A DNA stretch of 10,474 nucleotides from Basidiobolus heterosporus B8920 (taxonomy: Eukaryota; Basidiobolomycota; Basidiobolomycetes; Basidiobolales; Basidiobolaceae): positions 1 through 10,474 of the forward strand of contig JNET01031331.1 in assembly GCA_000697455.1 (NCBI GenBank), written 5' to 3'. The notes beneath the pieces were generated by a model, which was not told where the DNA came from, did not search any database, and was given only the letters and a program-made list of their open reading frames with translations. Of the stretch, positions 10,017-10,474 are shown piece after piece (position 1 is the first letter of the stretch; every line of letters begins with the position of its first letter). Made by a program: the position numbers and the translations under genes.

Positions 10017-10474
10017 ACCATCACCTTTTGACGCATACAAACTCTTATACTTGTACTCCTAGGCACTTAGCACTTAATATTTGACAACATCCTATTTTTT
10101 GTTTATCCACTTTTTCTATCTTAATATTCCCGTTAGATTAATCCTTCCTACTCGTTATTCCCTGGGATCTCACTCGTTTCGCTTATTTTGTTTACTTTAC
10201 TCAATTATAGTCTAATTCTGTTATGTATTACTTGACGATCAATGGAACATCAAATAATCTAACCTGTCTCTATAGATAAACTGATATTATTACCTGTACA
10301 TCGTAGGAACCAACAGGCATGTGATAAAATATGAGCATTGACAATCACTGATTTACTGTTGAATTTATGGTCTTGGGTGTGCGCGCCATCAACTTGCGCT
10401 TTGATCGCCCTATGTTGGCACGTTTATTATCTTGGGTGAGATCCATGGATGTTAGCATACATGCATATAGCCAT
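10017..10474. other. AT-rich 3' flank of the BEACH-family gene
   Basis: The first ~350 bases after the stop are AT-rich, with T-rich runs (about 10092-10120), stops in all plus-strand frames and no stretch resembling a PH or BEACH domain. No AATAAA is present; ATAAAA near 10325 is the closest. This looks like 3' UTR and intergenic sequence. The last ~100 bases are richer in GC and may hold the end of a minus-strand gene. Confidence 0.6.
10345..10474 (-). CDS. Possible last exon of a minus-strand gene, unrecognised
   Basis: Read leftwards from the window edge, one frame stays open for about 42 codons and ends with TGA at 10347-10345. Its C-terminal residues are strongly basic (NKRANIGRSKRKLMARTPK...). 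Base composition rises in GC exactly over this stretch. A TGCTAAC branch-site motif (10456-10450), followed by AG about 20 bases on (around 10430), suggests an intron acceptor, so the coding exon may start near 10429. I do not recognise the protein. It would be convergent with the BEACH-family gene. It could be chance. Confidence 0.25.
   Translation of the reverse strand, partial: WLYACMLTSMDLTQDNKRANIGRSKRKLMARTPKTINSTVNQ

Noticed and set aside
10013-10062. A 50-nt GT-AG intron that would remove the stop codon and extend the giant protein.
   Set aside because: It adds only seven residues before another stop and does not lead into a PH or BEACH domain.
9668-10066. Minus-strand frame of 132 codons overlapping the 3' end of the giant gene.
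   Set aside because: It lies antisense to the conserved C-terminal helix, its composition looks like a shadow (Cys/Ser/Arg/Leu-rich), and it has no recognisable domain.
10264-10271. CTGTCTCT in the 3' flank, resembling a fifth adapter copy.
   Set aside because: Only the first eight bases match the adapter; the following bases (ATAGATAAACT) do not.

Overview
This is eukaryotic nuclear DNA. The genes are split by short GT-AG introns of about 54-78 nt, often with a CTAAC, CTAAT or CTGAC branch-site motif roughly 15-25 nt before the acceptor. One gene is an ARL2-type small GTPase and the other is a giant BEACH-family scaffold. Compact introns, short intergenic spaces and the LvsA/WDFY3/Bph1-like protein best suggest a fungus, perhaps an early-diverging one. 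Another microbial eukaryote cannot be excluded from sequence alone.

Layout. (1) 11-482, minus strand: the first three exons of ARL2; the gene runs off the left edge. (2) 483-1106: a divergent intergenic promoter region with a CACGTG E-box, an 8-bp-arm inverted repeat and a possible 53-codon upstream ORF. (3) 1107-10016, plus strand: one very large gene of 15 exons. Fourteen introns lie between 1517 and 3868, followed by one long exon of nearly 5 kb once an artefact is removed. My exon model sums to 6855 nt, exactly 2285 codons including the stop. The predicted 2284-residue protein has armadillo-like helical repeats, a disordered Ser/Asn/Lys linker, a ConA/laminin-G-like domain, a second helical region of DUF4704 type and a basic helical tail. 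It stops just where the PH-BEACH-WD40 half should begin. (4) 10017-10474: AT-rich downstream sequence, with a possible last exon of a minus-strand gene near the right edge.

The most important observation is technical. At 4327-5846 a 380-bp unit is repeated four times with no difference that I can see. Each unit begins with the 19-base Tn5 mosaic end, the Illumina Nextera adapter. Removing 4327-5485 (1159 nt) fuses the flanks in frame into a normal-looking exon. The tandem array is therefore almost certainly a sequencing or assembly artefact, not a gene duplication or a mobile element.

Functionally, the two genes are a tubulin-cofactor/microtubule-linked GTPase and a membrane-traffic scaffold. 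They share a promoter region, but nothing else in the window links their roles. I found no RNA genes, CRISPR array or genuine mobile element.
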